Positions 30,969 to 43,736 of a stretch of 64,000 nt of DNA are shown in pieces. Below the pieces are notes generated by a model that did no database searches, was not told the origin of the DNA, and worked only from the letters and a program-made list of their open reading frames with translations. This DNA comes from Isoetes taiwanensis (taxonomy: Eukaryota > Streptophyta > Lycopodiopsida > Isoetales > Isoetaceae): NCBI GenBank assembly GCA_021234155.1, contig JAJEKV010000057.1:622001-686000 (forward strand), in the 5' to 3' direction. Positions within the stretch are counted from its first letter, which is position 1. Each line of letters begins with the position of its first letter. A program made the position numbers and the translations under genes.

Positions 30969-32590
30969 GCTGACATGCCAAGGTGGCTCTAACATGCCAC
31001 CTAGGCTCAAACATGGAGTGGCTCCAACATGCACTGGGCTCCAACATGACAAAATGGCTCCAAACATGCCACACCTGAGCTCCAGCGTGCTCAAGCTGCC
31101 TTGAGCTCCAACATACCACCTATGCTCCAACTTGCCAGGTGGCTCCAAATATCTGCAGTGGGCTCCAACATACCACCTAGGCTCCATTCCTAGGTGGCTC
31201 AAAAACATGCCTACATAGGCTCAAACATACTCTGCAGGGCTCACTTAGGCTCCAACATGCCAAGGTAAGCTCCTTGTACACTAGGCTCAAACATGCCAAG
31301 GTGAAATAAACATGCCACCTAGGCTCCCCCCAACTTATGCCTAGGCTCAAACATGCGGTGGCTCCAAACGCTCAAGGTGGGCTCCAAACATGCCACCTAG
31401 GCTCCAACATGTAAGGTGTCCCAACATGCCAAGGTGGCTCCAGCATGCCAAGAGTGGCTCCAACATGCCAAGGTGGCTCAAACATGCCAGTGGGCTCCAC
31501 CATACCCACCCTAGCCTCCAACATGCCAAGGTGATTGGCTCACAACATACCACCTAGGCTTAAATGTCAAGTTGGCTCAAACATGCCACCTAGGCTCCAA
31601 CATGCCATGAAGTGGCTCTAACACGCCACCCTAGGCTCAAACATGCCGCGTGGGCTCCAACATGCCCGTGCGAGGTGAAACCAACATACCACCTAGGCTC
31701 CAACATGCTCAAACATGTACCTTGGGCTCTAACATGCCACCTGCTCCACTTGCCAAGGTGGCTCCAAATATGCCAACGTGGGCTCCAACATGCCAAGGTG
31801 GCTCAAGCATGCCTACGAGGCTCCAACATGCCACTAAGGGCTCTGCTGCTTGGCAAGGTGGCTCCAAACATGCCCGTGGTCTCAACATGCCACCTAGGCT
31901 CCAACATGCCAAGGTGTCCAACATCACCAAAGGTGTCAAACATGCCACCTAGGCTCCAGCGATGCTCAAACATGCCAAGGTGAAACCGAGCAGCACCCGC
32001 GTGAATCCCAACATGCCAAGGTGGCTCCAAACATGCCACCTAGGCTCAAGCACCCATGCAGTGGTTCCCACATGCCAGGAGTGGCTCCAACACTTGCCAC
32101 CTAGGCTTGAGGCAGCGCAGGTGGCTCAGAAGCGCACCACCTAGCAACATATAAACAAAATTGCTCAAACCGCACCTGGAAATAGCGTGCTCAAACATGC
32201 CCGCGGGCTCCAACATACCACCTATGCTCCAACTTGCGAGGTGGCTCCAGAAGTATGCCGTGGGCTCCAACTTGTGCCACCTAGGCTCAACATTCCTAGG
32301 TGGCTCAAACATGCCATCTAGGCTCCAACATACCACCCATATGCTCCAAACATGTGAGGTGGCTCAAACACTTGTTTGAGGAGTGGGCTCAAACATGCCA
32401 CCTAGGCTCCAACATGCCAGGTGGCTCCAAACATGCCATGTGGACTTCACTAGTAATGCTGCATGTAGGCTCCAAACATGCCAAGGTGGCTCAAACATGC
32501 CACCTAGGCTCAAACATGCCAAGGTGGCTCCAACATGCCATGCGAGGCTCCAACATGCCAAGGTGGCTCGGGCATGCCACTGGGCGTCTC
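30969..32590 (-). repeat. M1 minisatellite array, minus orientation (about 1.6 kb)
   Basis: Some 75-80 imperfect units alternate CAACATGCCAAGGTGGCTC and AAACATGCCACCTAGGCTC. Unit length varies from 17 to 24 bp through small indels. The many overlapping open frames with MxxWS or CWSL patterns are translations of the repeat and are not genes. Confidence 0.95.
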
Positions 32591-32599
32591 GAGCATACC

Positions 32600-35560
32600 T
32601 AGGCACCCAAGTGGTGACATGGCATGCCAATGGCATGAGTCACTTTTCATTGTTGGGTGATGTTGGCAAATTTTTAGGTGACATGGCTAGATGATGAGTG
32701 GCGGACCTTGGATGTCTTTACCTGCAAGGCTGAGGCACCTGCGGCGGCGGCCCCTTTCTTGGCAGAAGGGAGTCTCGAAAGGTATATGCGTGCATTTTTC
32801 TCTCTTCGTATGCGGCGTCATGTGCACATCACCTTGAATTTCACCTTTTTGAGACGGTTTTTATACATTGCTTTCTTTGTGTTTATGCTCGAATTCATAA
32901 TTAATGCGTAGGGGAAAAATCACCTTTTCAACCAACGGTAGCTTGCCAAGTGGCGAGAGGTATAGAGGAAAATCCCGGTATTTAGGATGAGTTTAGACCC
33001 TGATTTTTATTGGGATGGCGAGTCGTTGGCCACGACAAGGGATTTAGACCGTTTTTTGCCGATTTTGGGGGCATGGAGGAGGCCGGGATTGTGACCGACC
33101 TGCTCGTCGGGCAGTGAGAGTACCCTGAGGGGGACAAGTTCCCACTGACTGAGTTTTCGGGGGATCAGTAACTTACCCTCACTAGAGGTATTGACATCCA
33201 CCTCCATGCGAGTGACTACAAGTGTGTAGTAAGCGACCTACTTTGGCGTTTTCTTGGAGGTGGTCTTACATACGAAACTTGGTCCCCTAGGTAATGGGGA
33301 TGTTAGGGTCCGTGTGAGCGATTCCGGTGGGGAGGTCAGCAGTCCTCTGACCCCGGCGAACTAACTGCGAGGTAAGATAGCAGGGTTCACCACGAGGCCT
33401 GGTAGAAGGTGGAAGTGAGAATAGCGGCACACTGGGGCTGGGTGTGGTATACATGTGACCCGCGGAGAAGCAAGCTAGCTCCACTACCTAGTAGGGCGTT
33501 CACAGGCGGTGGTCTTGGAAGGGAGGTTGGCTGGGAAGCTCGTCTCATGCCTCACACTTGTGCTTATTGTAGGTGCATTTTCTCTTGCGTGTGTCTTGAC
33601 GTCATCTCTTTTGCACATGCCAAAGAATTTCTGCTTTTGGGGCCAATTTTTTATACGTATTGCTTTTTCTTTGTGTTTATGCTCCGGGAAGTCATAATAA
33701 TTAATGCATGGAAGCGGGGAAAAATCCTGGTTTTTCAACCCGGTGAGGCTTGCCAGAGTAGCCCGGAGTAGGAAAATTCGGTATTTCGGATGAGTTTTAG
33801 ACCCTCGATTTTTTGATTGGGATGGCCTGCGTTGGCCTATATACGAGTTTAAGCCACGTTTTCGATTTTGGGGCATGGAGGAGGAGGCCGGATTGTGATC
33901 CGACCTACATGGCGTCTCGTCACGAACGGCCGAAATTATCTGGGGACAAGTTCCTGGCCCGAGTTCCCGGGGATTAATCACTTACCCTCACTAGGTATTA
34001 GGCATCCACCTCCATGCCAATTGACTACAAGTGTGTAGTAAGCGACCTACTTTGGCGTTCTTTGAGGGGTGACCTTACGCCCACGAAACTTGGTCCCAGG
34101 TAATGGGGATGTTAGGGTCCATTAGGCGGAGCCAGTTCTTGGTGTTCCGGAGTGGGGGTCCAACCCGTCCTGAAGCCCCGGCTTGGATTAGCCTGCAAGA
34201 CTACTTGGGGTTCACCACGAGGAGGCCTTGGTAGAAGATTGAAGTGACAATAGGAGCACACTAGAGGCTGCTAGGTGGTATATACATGTGACCACGGAGG
34301 AAGAAAAGCTAGCTCCACTTTGCTTTCAGTGGGAATTTAAGGCGGTGGCTTTTCAAGAAAGGAGTTGCTTTCGGAAGCTCGTCTCATGCCTCACTTGTGC
34401 TGCTTCTACAATGCGGTTACATTTCTCTTGCGTGTGCAGCGGTCATGTATTTAGCATATCCTGCCAAGATTTCTGCCTTTTTTGAGGGCCGGTTTTATAC
34501 GTATTTGTTTTGTGTTTATGCTCTCAGAGTTCATAATTAATGCATGGGGTGAGGAAAATCCTGATTTTCGGCAAGCTGGCTTTAAGAAATTGGCCTTGTG
34601 GCGTACAGGAAAATCCCGGTAACAGGGCTTTAGACCCTCGATTTTTTATTGGGATGGCCGCAGTTGGCCACGGCAGAGTTTAGACCACGTTTTGGGGCAT
34701 GGAGGCCGGATTCGGCGTCGACCTACATGTGCCGGGCGCGAAATTACCCTGAGGACCAGTTCCACTACCGGTTTTCAGGGGGTAATCCTTACACCCCCCA
34801 CTAGGAGGTATTGACATCCACCTCCATGCCAATTGACTACAAGTGTGTGTAGTAAGCGACCTGCTGGTGTTTTGGAGGGTGGTGCTTCTGCCACGAACTT
34901 GGTCTCCTGGGTAATGGGGATGTTAGGAGAGTCCGTTGGTAGTTCTGGGGCCCAGGGTGAGTTGGCATGCCAGGCTGGCTTGGGACAGCTTTCAGAGCCC
35001 AGATACTTGGGGTCACCTGAGGCCACTGAGTAGAAGATGAAGTGAGAATGGCAGCATTAGGACTGCTAGGTGGTATATGTGTACAGCATGCTATGTGACC
35101 ACTACAGACTTGGCTGGCTCCCTTTGCCCGATGGGGCGTTGAGCCAGTGGCAGCCTCACAGGAAGGAGGTTATGGCTCGGAAGCTTCGTCTCATGCCTGC
35201 TGCTTGTACTTCTAATGCCGCGCATTTTCTCTCTTGCGTGTGCAGCGTCATGTCGCACGCACATCACCGCCAATTTCACCCTTTTCGGGCGGATTTTAGC
35301 GTGCTTTTCTTTGTGTTTATGATCCAGGAAATTCATGGTGATTAATGCATGGGAAGCGAGGAAAAATCATATGTAGTTTCAGCCAGCTGGCTTGCCAAGT
35401 GTGGCGTCTGAGGAAAATCCCGGTGATATTCACGGTGAGCTTTAGACCCTCGATTTTTATTGGGATGTGCGGTTGTACTGGCGGGGGTTTAGACCGCGTT
35501 TTTGATTTTGGGGCATGGAGGAGGCCTCGGTTAAGCGATCCGACCTCTCGTATTGTCATC
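32600..35560 (+). repeat. R1-related tandem array (about 800-840 bp unit)
   Basis: The landmark TTTATGCTC with TAATTAATGC (or a close variant) occurs near 32,885, 33,690, 34,525 and 35,330. Each unit also has GATTTTTATTGGGATGG, TCCACCTCCATGCCAATTGA, AGTAAGCGACCTAC and a GGTGGTCTTAC ... ACTTGGTCCCC ... GGGGATGTTAGGGTCC block. The order of landmarks parallels the R1 unit of the CACTA element, so this is a diverged subfamily. Open frames inside are not conserved between units. Confidence 0.75.
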
Positions 35561-35639
35561 ACGGGCAGCGAAAGTACCTAGAGAGGGACAAGTTCCGCGG
35601 CCCTCTTGGTCGGAAGGCATCCCCGAATGTAAATTTTCT

Positions 35640-36470
35640 CACCAAACCACTATGCAGGGTTTGCGGCGGTTTATCTGCAAGCGTCAAAAGACGGAACTAA
35701 CAAATCGAAAACTTTGCATGGAGTTTCTCTGTGTATGCTCTGAGGGACCATGCCGGAGATAAGTCAAATCCTGCGGCATGCTTTCGAACTCCCCTTCCTT
35801 TGGAAAGAGGGGCTTGTGAAGGGGAGTCTCGAAGGTATCTTGCCAAAGGGAAATTTGGCTTTCTACTGTCTCCCGATTACCATGAGGTAATCCGGCCACG
35901 GGTATTCCACGTCGAGATCACAGGCCCCTCTGGGTCGCCGGAGCATCCCGAGAATGTAAACCCTATATATCAAACCTAGGAGGGTTTTACTAGGGTTTAC
36001 ACACATCTCAGCGCGTCAAGGCGGGAACTCACGCATCAGAAACTTTGCGTAGGTTCTCTGTGTATGCGGGGACCGGCATGCCTGCAGGAGATATGGTGAA
36101 TCCCCATGCGGCATGCTTTCAGAACTCCCCTTCGCGGAAAGGGCTTGTGAAGAAGTCTCAGAAAGGTATCTTTGCCGCGGGGGTGGCTCTCTGTCTCGAG
36201 TGCCATAGCATGAGGTAATCCGGCCGCAGCAGGTATTCCACGTCGGATCACAGGCCCTCACGGGTCGCCAGACATCGGGGAATGTAAACCTATCAAACCC
36301 TAGGGTTTTGCTAGGGTTCCCATCTCCAGCGTCGAGACGGAGACTCACACATCAAAACTTTTGCATGGAGTTCTCTGTATACTCGGGGACCATGTGGGGA
36401 GATGAGATTAAGATACACTGCGCCAACATCTTTGATCGAGACTCCCTTCATGGAGAAAGGGGCGTGATTC
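35640..36470 (+). repeat. About 335-bp tandem repeat, 2.5 units
   Basis: The word GCATGCTTTC followed by GAACTCCCCTTC recurs at about 35,777 and 36,111, and AATGTAAACC followed by CTAGGGTTT at about 35,952 and 36,281. A third partial unit fades out after 36,400. It directly follows the R1-related array and may be part of the same composite. Confidence 0.65.
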
Positions 36471-36699
36471 TCAGGTCAGCCTTCTATTCTATCCTTGCCA
36501 AACTCCTCTACACAAAAATTTCAAAGGTTATCATATTTCTTGCATAAGTCCTAGTCCGCGTCACACCATCTCCTAGCCATGTCACCCAAAATTTGCCAGC
36601 ATCACTTGATAGAAAAAGACCAAGATGGACATCTTTTTCATTTTTTGCAGCCCTGAAGTCAAAACTTGTACGCTTACTTGACATGCCATGTCACCACTT
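36471..36699. other. Spacer between repeat arrays
   Basis: Contains TGACATGCCATGTCACCACTTG, a short palindromic run similar to the spacer after the first M1 array. Nothing else recognised. Confidence 0.3.
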
Positions 36700-37400
36700 G
36701 CCAGGAGTGCCTAGGTGGCATGCTTGAGCCTACAGGTGGCATGCACATTTTGCATGTGTTGGAACCTAGGTGGCATGTTGGAGCCTCGTGGCCTGTGACA
36801 TGTTTGAGCCCACAGGTGGCATGTTGGGAAGGCTTAAGGTGGCATGTTTGGAGCCACCTTGGCATGTTAGAGCCAGTGGCATGTTAGAGCCCGTGTGTTG
36901 CGGAATCCTGCGTGGCATGTTTGGAGGCCTTGGCATGTTGGAACCTAGGTGATGGCATGTTGGAGCCCGCATTGGCATGTTTGAACCACCTGCTTGTGCA
37001 TGTGGTGCCTAGGTGGCGTAATACGAACCACCTTGGCATGCACGAGCCACCTTGTGGCATGTTGCGGAGCCCACATAGCATGTTTGAGCCAACTTGGCAT
37101 GTTGGGCGTGTTTGGCCATGGCATGTTTGCAGGCCCTACCGTTGGCATGTTCCTTGGCATGTTGCGGAGCCTATAGGTTGCATGTCATGTGTTGTTGGAA
37201 CTGCGTGGCATGTTTGGCGACAGCATGTGTTTGGGCGAGTGGCATCATGTGTTGGGCCTAAGTAATGATGATATTTGGGGTTGCGTGGCATGACATTTGG
37301 CATGTGGGCCTAGGTGATTATGTTGGAACTTTATGGCATGTTTGAGCCACCTTGGCGTATTTGGAAGGCTACCTTATGTTTGAGCCTATAGGTGGCATTT
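36700..37400 (+). repeat. M1 minisatellite array, plus orientation
   Basis: About 35 imperfect GGCATGTTGGAGCCTAGGT or GGCATGTTTGAGCCACCTT units, opposite in orientation to the array at 31.0-32.6 kb. Confidence 0.92.
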
Positions 37401-37639
37401 TAGTGTCTCTTCCTAGGTGGGGAGCACTCTCAGGAGCTCTGTCAAATTTGGTTTATGCATTGACATATAATTTTGGTAGTTGAAGTACATGATTGGTTTT
37501 GTGCCCGTGACATGATAGAGGGTCCAAAAACATGGCTGTTTGACCCCATCTTATCTTCTTACTCAGGCAATTGAAGCTATAAATTAGATTGCGAATATAT
37601 AATAATCCTCTCTTGAACAACTCACGGGTCTGCTACATT
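37401..37639. other. Spacer, nothing recognised
   Basis: AT-richer unique sequence between an M1 array and an R1 unit. Confidence 0.3.
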
Positions 37640-38490
37640 TGGCAGAAGGAAGAATCGCAAACGGGGCGGGGGTGGTCTTACATACAAAACTTGGTCTCCG
37701 GGGGTAATGCCGATGTTTTGAGTCCGTTGGCGGAGATGTAGATCACGGTGCAAGGTAGGCAGGTTGCCCGTCCATGGCCAAGGACCCTCCGGAGAGAGGA
37801 CCTTTAAGAGCCGAACTTCTTACGCGCGGAAGGTTTAGGGTTCCATACGGCGTCAATACACACCTCCCACTACCTCATGACATTGTGCAAGATCTGGTCC
37901 CGTCGGCTGGGTATGGCCTCCAAAAGCGTAAACCACAATGCGTTGCTAGGTTGTGTAGGGTTTCGTTATGGAGGTCGAGTTTTGTCGGTTGCACTTGGAC
38001 ATGAGTAGAAACAGGTTGAAAACAAGCTTAGCGTAAAGCGAAATGGGGTTTGGATTTGCAGGCTGAGGCTTTTCCTGCGGTGCTCCTCAGGAGGGCAAAT
38101 GCCAGTATTACCTCCCTTCGGGAACCCGATTTCCTATCAGGCAGGTTAGATTCTCCATTGAGGTAACTTGCTTCGGCGGTATAAAAATTCAAGATCTGCA
38201 ATAGGAGAACATATCTCGAGCCATAAGTGTTACGCGATGATAGTGTAGCAAAGAAACCCAAATGTTTTATGCGTTCGGGCAGTAGAAAGGCTCGAATGGA
38301 AATTTGACTTACGCCATATTGTAAAGCAATGTGTCGTAGGGACCAAGTTACAGTCCTTTTTGTATATACAAAAGAAACCACGAACCCTCTACATGGCGGT
38401 ATTACGCACCATCCGCTAAGGCCAATTCACTCTGAGCGTGTTGGACACTTGAGCTACTTTGAAACCCAGGGAGGCGAGAGGGGTGGTCTT
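37640..38490 (+). repeat. R1 unit, dispersed plus-strand copy
   Basis: Starts with GGGGGTGGTCTTACATAC and AAACTTGGTCTCCG and runs through GTTGCCCGTCCATGGCCA, GAAATTTGACTTACGCCA and CTAAGGCCAATTCACTC to a second GAGGGGTGGTCTTCTGGC near 38,470. One full period is thus present. Frames are broken. Confidence 0.65.
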
Positions 38491-38504
38491 CTGGCTGTTT
38501 AATG

Positions 38505-38640
38505 CTTCCCTATTGTCACATGTCTTTATAGAAGTAGGAAGAATGCCAGTTCTCACATCTACGTATGCTTCCGTATCACGTGTCTTTTATAGTAGTAGGA
38601 CCCAGTACTTTATTTGCTAAGAGCCTTAGCGACTGCCGCG
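38505..38640. repeat. S2 repeat fragment
   Basis: Matches 30,440-30,720 (CACATGTCTTTATAGAAGTAG then GTACTTTATTTGCTAAG). Confidence 0.7.
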
Positions 38641-38644
38641 TTAG

Positions 38645-39735
38645 ACCAACTTAGCGTATTTAGACCCGCGTGGCATGTTTGAGCCACCTTTGGCATATTA
38701 ATCAAAACCTGCATTGGCATGTTGGAACCACCCAATGTTAGAGCCTAGGTGGCATGTATTTGGGCTGCGTGGCATGTGTTTGAGCCACCTTGGCATGTGG
38801 AGCCACCTTGGCATGTTAGAGCTGGGTTGCACATTGGAGCCTGCATTAATGTTTGGGCATGGCGTGTTTGAGCCTAGGTGGCATGTTGGAGACACATGTG
38901 GCATGTTTGAGCCACCTTGGCATGTTTGAGGCTACCTTGGCATGTTAGAGCCTATGTGGCATATGACCCGTGGCATGTTTGGGCAGCCTTGGCATGGCCA
39001 AAGCCTAGGAGGGGGCATGTTGTTGGAGCCACCTTGGCATGTTGGAGCCTGGGTGGCATGTTGGGCTCACCTTGGCGTATTTAGGAGCCTAGGTGGCATG
39101 TTAGGCTCCGCGATGGCGTGTTTTGAGCCACGCCCGGCATGTGGAGCATAGGTGGCACATTGGGTACATGTGGCATGTTTGAGCCCTGGGTGGCACACAT
39201 TGGGCCTGCGTGTGCATGTTTGAGCCTAGGTGGCATGTAGAGGCGGGGTGGCATATTGGAGCCACCTTGGCATGTTGGAGCTGGGTGGCATGTAGGATTT
39301 CACCTTGGCATATTAGGAGCCTATAGGTGGCATGTTGTTGGGCCAGCATGGCATGTTTGAACCACCTTGTATTTGGAGCCACCTTGGCATGTTGGGAGCC
39401 TAGGTGGCGACCCACTGTGTCAGTATGGTTGAGCACCTTGGCATGTTAGGAAGGCCTCATTAATGTTGGAGTCACACCTTAATGTTAGAGCCTAGGTGGC
39501 ATTGGAAACCCACATGTGGCATGTCACGGGCCACCTTGGCATGTTAGATCTTAGGTGGCATGTTGGACCACCTTGGCATGTTAGGAGCCCTAGGCTGGCA
39601 TGTTGGGTTATGTGTGTATTTTGAGCCACCTTGGCATGTTGGGAGCCTAGGTGGCATGTTGGAAGAACCACCTTGTGTGAGCCTTATGGGTGGCATGTTG
39701 GAGTCCACATGTGGGCTTTGAGCCACCTTTGCAAA
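38645..39735 (+). repeat. M1 minisatellite array, plus orientation (about 1.1 kb)
   Basis: About 55 units of the 19-bp family, many with 1-3 bp insertions. Open frames inside are translations of the repeat. Confidence 0.94.
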
Positions 39736-41225
39736 TACTTAGGTTGCAAATTTTCTCCTAAACAACCCACCATATATTTCATCCTCCATAATATTTATTG
39801 AGGAAGGGAACTTTCGGGGGCCTTGTTATAGAAGTATTGATATCCCTGCTGCTATACCACGGAACCCGTGGTAGGCCAGGTGGGGATTAAGTGCTCTCCT
39901 CCTCCCAATAGTAATACGTATTTCCATGTTCAGTATGTAGGGGAATGTTTGTGTGAAACAACTATGTGATACACTTGCCTTAAAATGCTATATTTATGTA
40001 CATTTTATATGAATAATATGCCTCGCTATCTATACTTAAGCTGTCGCCAGTTCTGCAGTTCTTTGAGCCACGCATTAGGATACCCGCTCAAACCATAAAC
40101 TGGAAAAGCGAGTATTTTGTCTTTCCCTTTTGTCAATTCTTTTTGCTTGCAAAGGCAAATCAAAATGTATTGGGCCATAGCAGTGTTAAATTTGGTTCAT
40201 ATCATAATCTGCTCTAAAATGTTGGAGATAAAATGTTGTGATCAAGGTGTTAAAACATGAAGAAGATCTGCAAACGGTTTCAAAGGTTGAGTTGAATCCA
40301 TTACTCTTTGAGTGACAAAAGAAATTACATGAACAACTTGTGATGGTGAAAATTGGCAGGAGTTAAGTTATTTTTGTGTGATGCAGTGAACACTTGTTTA
40401 CATGAAAGGAGTCATATCCATATGGTTGTAGATATGGATCTTTAAAACGAGGTTTATATACATGAAAAGAACCATTGGAAATGCAATGGTTGTAAATATT
40501 GACAATAAGATGGATTTACATTGTAAATAAACCATCAAACATTCATTATAGAAATTCAGAAATATATGGAAGTATTTAAGAACTTGGAGCCATTTTAGAT
40601 GTTCAATTTGTCGATCTTATTAGACCTTGACAAACCCCGGGGAGGCGAGGGAGATCGGTCCGACAGTAGGAACTGATCAATATTTCAACCCTAAGATGTA
40701 TAGAGGGTATTCAGTTTTGCTCGTTAGAGTTCTTAACTACATTTTGAGTTTCATTCTTAAAGGTTTTGCTAAGGTCTAAAGTTCATTGGATTTATTATGA
40801 TATTGCTATTTGACAATGAAGTTGTATTCTACATTGCCTAACTCACTAAATATTTAATGTGTGAATTTGAAGAACTTATTGGATTGACATGAATTGCTTT
40901 AGATCTAGAGACTGGTGTTAAATTTATTGGAAATAGTAAATATAAGATATTATTGGCGTGACATAATATCTTACGAGGCTTGATTCATCTATGAATAGGG
41001 AGTACTACATACGCCAACTCTATTTTTCTAAATATGTGTAGGTATGGATTGGGATGACAAAGGACGATTGTTTTTTTACATTTAGCCCTATTTTACGGAA
41101 AGTATGAGAAGGCATGGCTCACTTGCAAACTCTTGCATGGCCTCCTTCTTTGAAAGAAAGAGCGAAGCGAGCCATATCCATAGCCATAGCCGCTCCACCT
41201 TATACGTTTTGTAATTTCAGCAAGT
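39736..41225. other. Intergenic, no gene recognised
   Basis: AT-rich unique sequence. Small internal repeats such as ATGAAAAGAACCATTGG and ATGAAAGGAGTCATATCC occur at 40,400-40,490. No coding or RNA feature is supported. Confidence 0.35.
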
Positions 41226-41910
41226 GTGTGTATGCGTAAGGAAAGTTCCATGTCTCGAATATTAGGAATATTCCCTCCGCAGTCTTTAACGCGGCTTTGC
41301 CGCCTTAGGTCTACCACCACGTCTTGCGGTAGCCTCGGGGAAGTGTTGGTGGATTTTTACAAATTGAAACTTTCCCTAGTACACATTGGATTTGTGGGAA
41401 AAAAGCCACAACTATATTATATTTTTATAAAAATGCATCTTATCAGCGACGGATAAGGCCAAGATGAGCGGCTGGATTTGATCGGGTCCTCTCCTCCTAT
41501 TAGCTTTGTGTTTCCCTTTGAATTGACATTTTGACTACTCTTGCTCAACTATGGCGGAGTGGTAGACCATTCTGCCTTGGCGGCTCGCTATGGCCTTTCG
41601 GCTATGGCGCTCGACTGTAAACGCCGCGGCGTCTACGCTTCCACTTCAGCTATGGCACTCTAGGCTATCGCTCCTTCCATACATGCCCGACCTCTTGCTC
41701 CCATGGCCTCACCTTCCCTGCTTCGGCTATGGTGGCTAATAGCCACCGGGGATTTTGGGAGGCGATCCGCAGGTTCAGTTCGAAATCCCTTAGCATCTAC
41801 CCGGAATCTTGGTAACATTTGGCGGGATATGCGTTCTACTTCTTTAAACAATTTAGGCCTAAAACACTGTGAGCTTGTAAAATATGAGCCGAGATGCCCT
41901 CATGAAACGT
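41226..41910. other. GC-richer island, possibly organelle-derived
   Basis: It contrasts with its AT-rich flanks and contains repeated CGGCTATGGC words and TTGCCGCCTTAGGTCTACC. The style recalls plant mitochondrial intergenic DNA, but no mitochondrial or plastid gene could be identified. The 60-76 residue frames here show no domain. Confidence 0.2.
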
Positions 41911-43736
41911 GATGACAAAGCTGTGGTGATGTTGATCTTCTAGAAGGTATTCATGGATTGTGTTTTCTTTGGGGGCCTTGAGGTAATATAGTATTTAGAT
42001 GCATTTATATATGTATATGGCGGTTCTTTTTTTTTTGGCATATGTTTCTTGCGAGGGCACTTGAGGAAGTTGATAAAGCCTTTTGGTACGTGACAAATCT
42101 TGCCGTGATGGTGGTCGGAGATATCTACATCACGTGATGGTGAATCGCAGAGATATCTTTTCGATAATATTCTTTGGATGAGGCGCCCTGTTTGCATCAA
42201 TAATGTGCTCCACAGTCACACGAGATGACAATACATTTTGAAGAATACTAAAAGCAAAAGGTAAGTTAGAGGTTTTCTTAAAATTTGTTATTGAATTGAA
42301 ATTCAATGAAAGTAATTTGATGTTGTTTGTTGTGCATACGGGGCCCTCTGAGAATCAAAAGAAAGTTTTCCTGGAGGATTGATTTGTAGACAGACATGTC
42401 CATCGATATAAGCCAAGGTACAAGAAAAACTACACGTGTTTAGTACAAAACCAGCCTGAAAGTCAGACTTCCTCTCCCGGTTTGGAACATATGGATCTTT
42501 CAATGCAAATGTTGATCCTTTAATTTTATTGAAGCTTCCTTTTTCATTTTGTGATTAAAGGTTAAACTACGAAAGCAGTGAGATAGCATGAACAAGGAAA
42601 CAAGCTTTGGAGGATGGATTATGATCTCATTTAATTTAATTTATTTATTCTTTGTTTCTCAAACTTGATTAATAAAACAACTTGTCTTTTTTGTATTTTT
42701 TATTCAATGGTGAAACCTAGATTCATAAGCAGCCTTGTTTTGCTTACTTTATTTCAATAACTTAACAATGAGCTATTATAAATGTAAATTTAAATTTTAA
42801 TAGCAGGATGAGAGTGGTTTAAGTTAGAAGTAGAATAGAATACATAAAGAGTGCTGGATTTTTGTTAAAATATATGTAATGCCTTCAATGCACTACAAAA
42901 ACAACACACCTTGTTTTTGAGTGCATATTAATGGTTTAATTTATTTAAAAGCATGCCCGCGTAGCAACATTTTGTGGATTAAAAATGCATATTAGTATGC
43001 TGCGTGTTAAAATTTGTTAGTTAAAAAAGTATGCCGCGTGTTAAAACTACATTGTTAAAGACCTTGCATTAGAAACAGCACGCACTCTTTTTTCTCGTGT
43101 TATAATAATGTTTTTTACATGTCCTTATTTTTGAAAACAATAGTTAGTAGCATAAAAAACAATAGCACCCTTTAGAACTACATGTTGGAGGAAGCTTATA
43201 TCAACACACATATGAAAGTGGAAATATTTTAAAAACAACAACTATTTTCAAGAAATAATAATACATGTGGGTTTCTTGAATGTGTATCTTTTTTGGAAAC
43301 AATATCAACTTAAAACTACAAGTAGAGAAGAAAAAAATAACACACATTGAAAGGGAAAAAGAGCATCTTTTAGAGTTTCCACATGTACTGAAATATTAGG
43401 AAACTAACATTGTACTAATGTTGTAATTTAGCTTTTCACATGTGGTATTATGTGACCCTCATGTAATTAGAATAATGATACGTAGTTCCACTAAAAAATA
43501 CCTGCGTTGACAAACAAACGTCAGGAAACTATGTCCAGCACTTTTTTTTCTACGGTAATTTTCTGCTTAAAAAACCACCGTAGGAAATTTTACAAAAAAC
43601 CACTTTGTCTCTTTGTGCAAATCCGGATAAGCGGGCCGCGTGGACTTTTGGGGCCATTTTGGTGTTGTTTTGGCATAAAACAACACTTAAGGTAAACTAA
43701 AAACAGCGTGGACCAAAAAGGGGTCGGTGTGAAAGG
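41911..43736. other. Intergenic; A-rich repeats near 43.0-43.3 kb
   Basis: Mostly featureless AT-rich DNA. Two copies of TATGCYGCGTGTTAAAA occur near 43,000, and words such as ACTACATGTTGG and AACAACAACTATTTTC recall the repeat at 5.0-5.6 kb. No gene recognised. Confidence 0.35.

Noticed and set aside
30969-32590. Regular short repeats that might suggest a CRISPR array
   Set aside because: Units are contiguous 19-bp minisatellite copies without unique spacers, in a plant nuclear context.
31590-32640. Many 60-123 residue open frames rich in Trp, Cys, Met and Leu
   Set aside because: They are translations of the M1 minisatellite in several frames and have no independent support.
35950-36310. 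CCCTAGGGTTT words resembling plant telomere repeat
   Set aside because: They are isolated and part of a 335-bp tandem unit, with no run of TTTAGGG.
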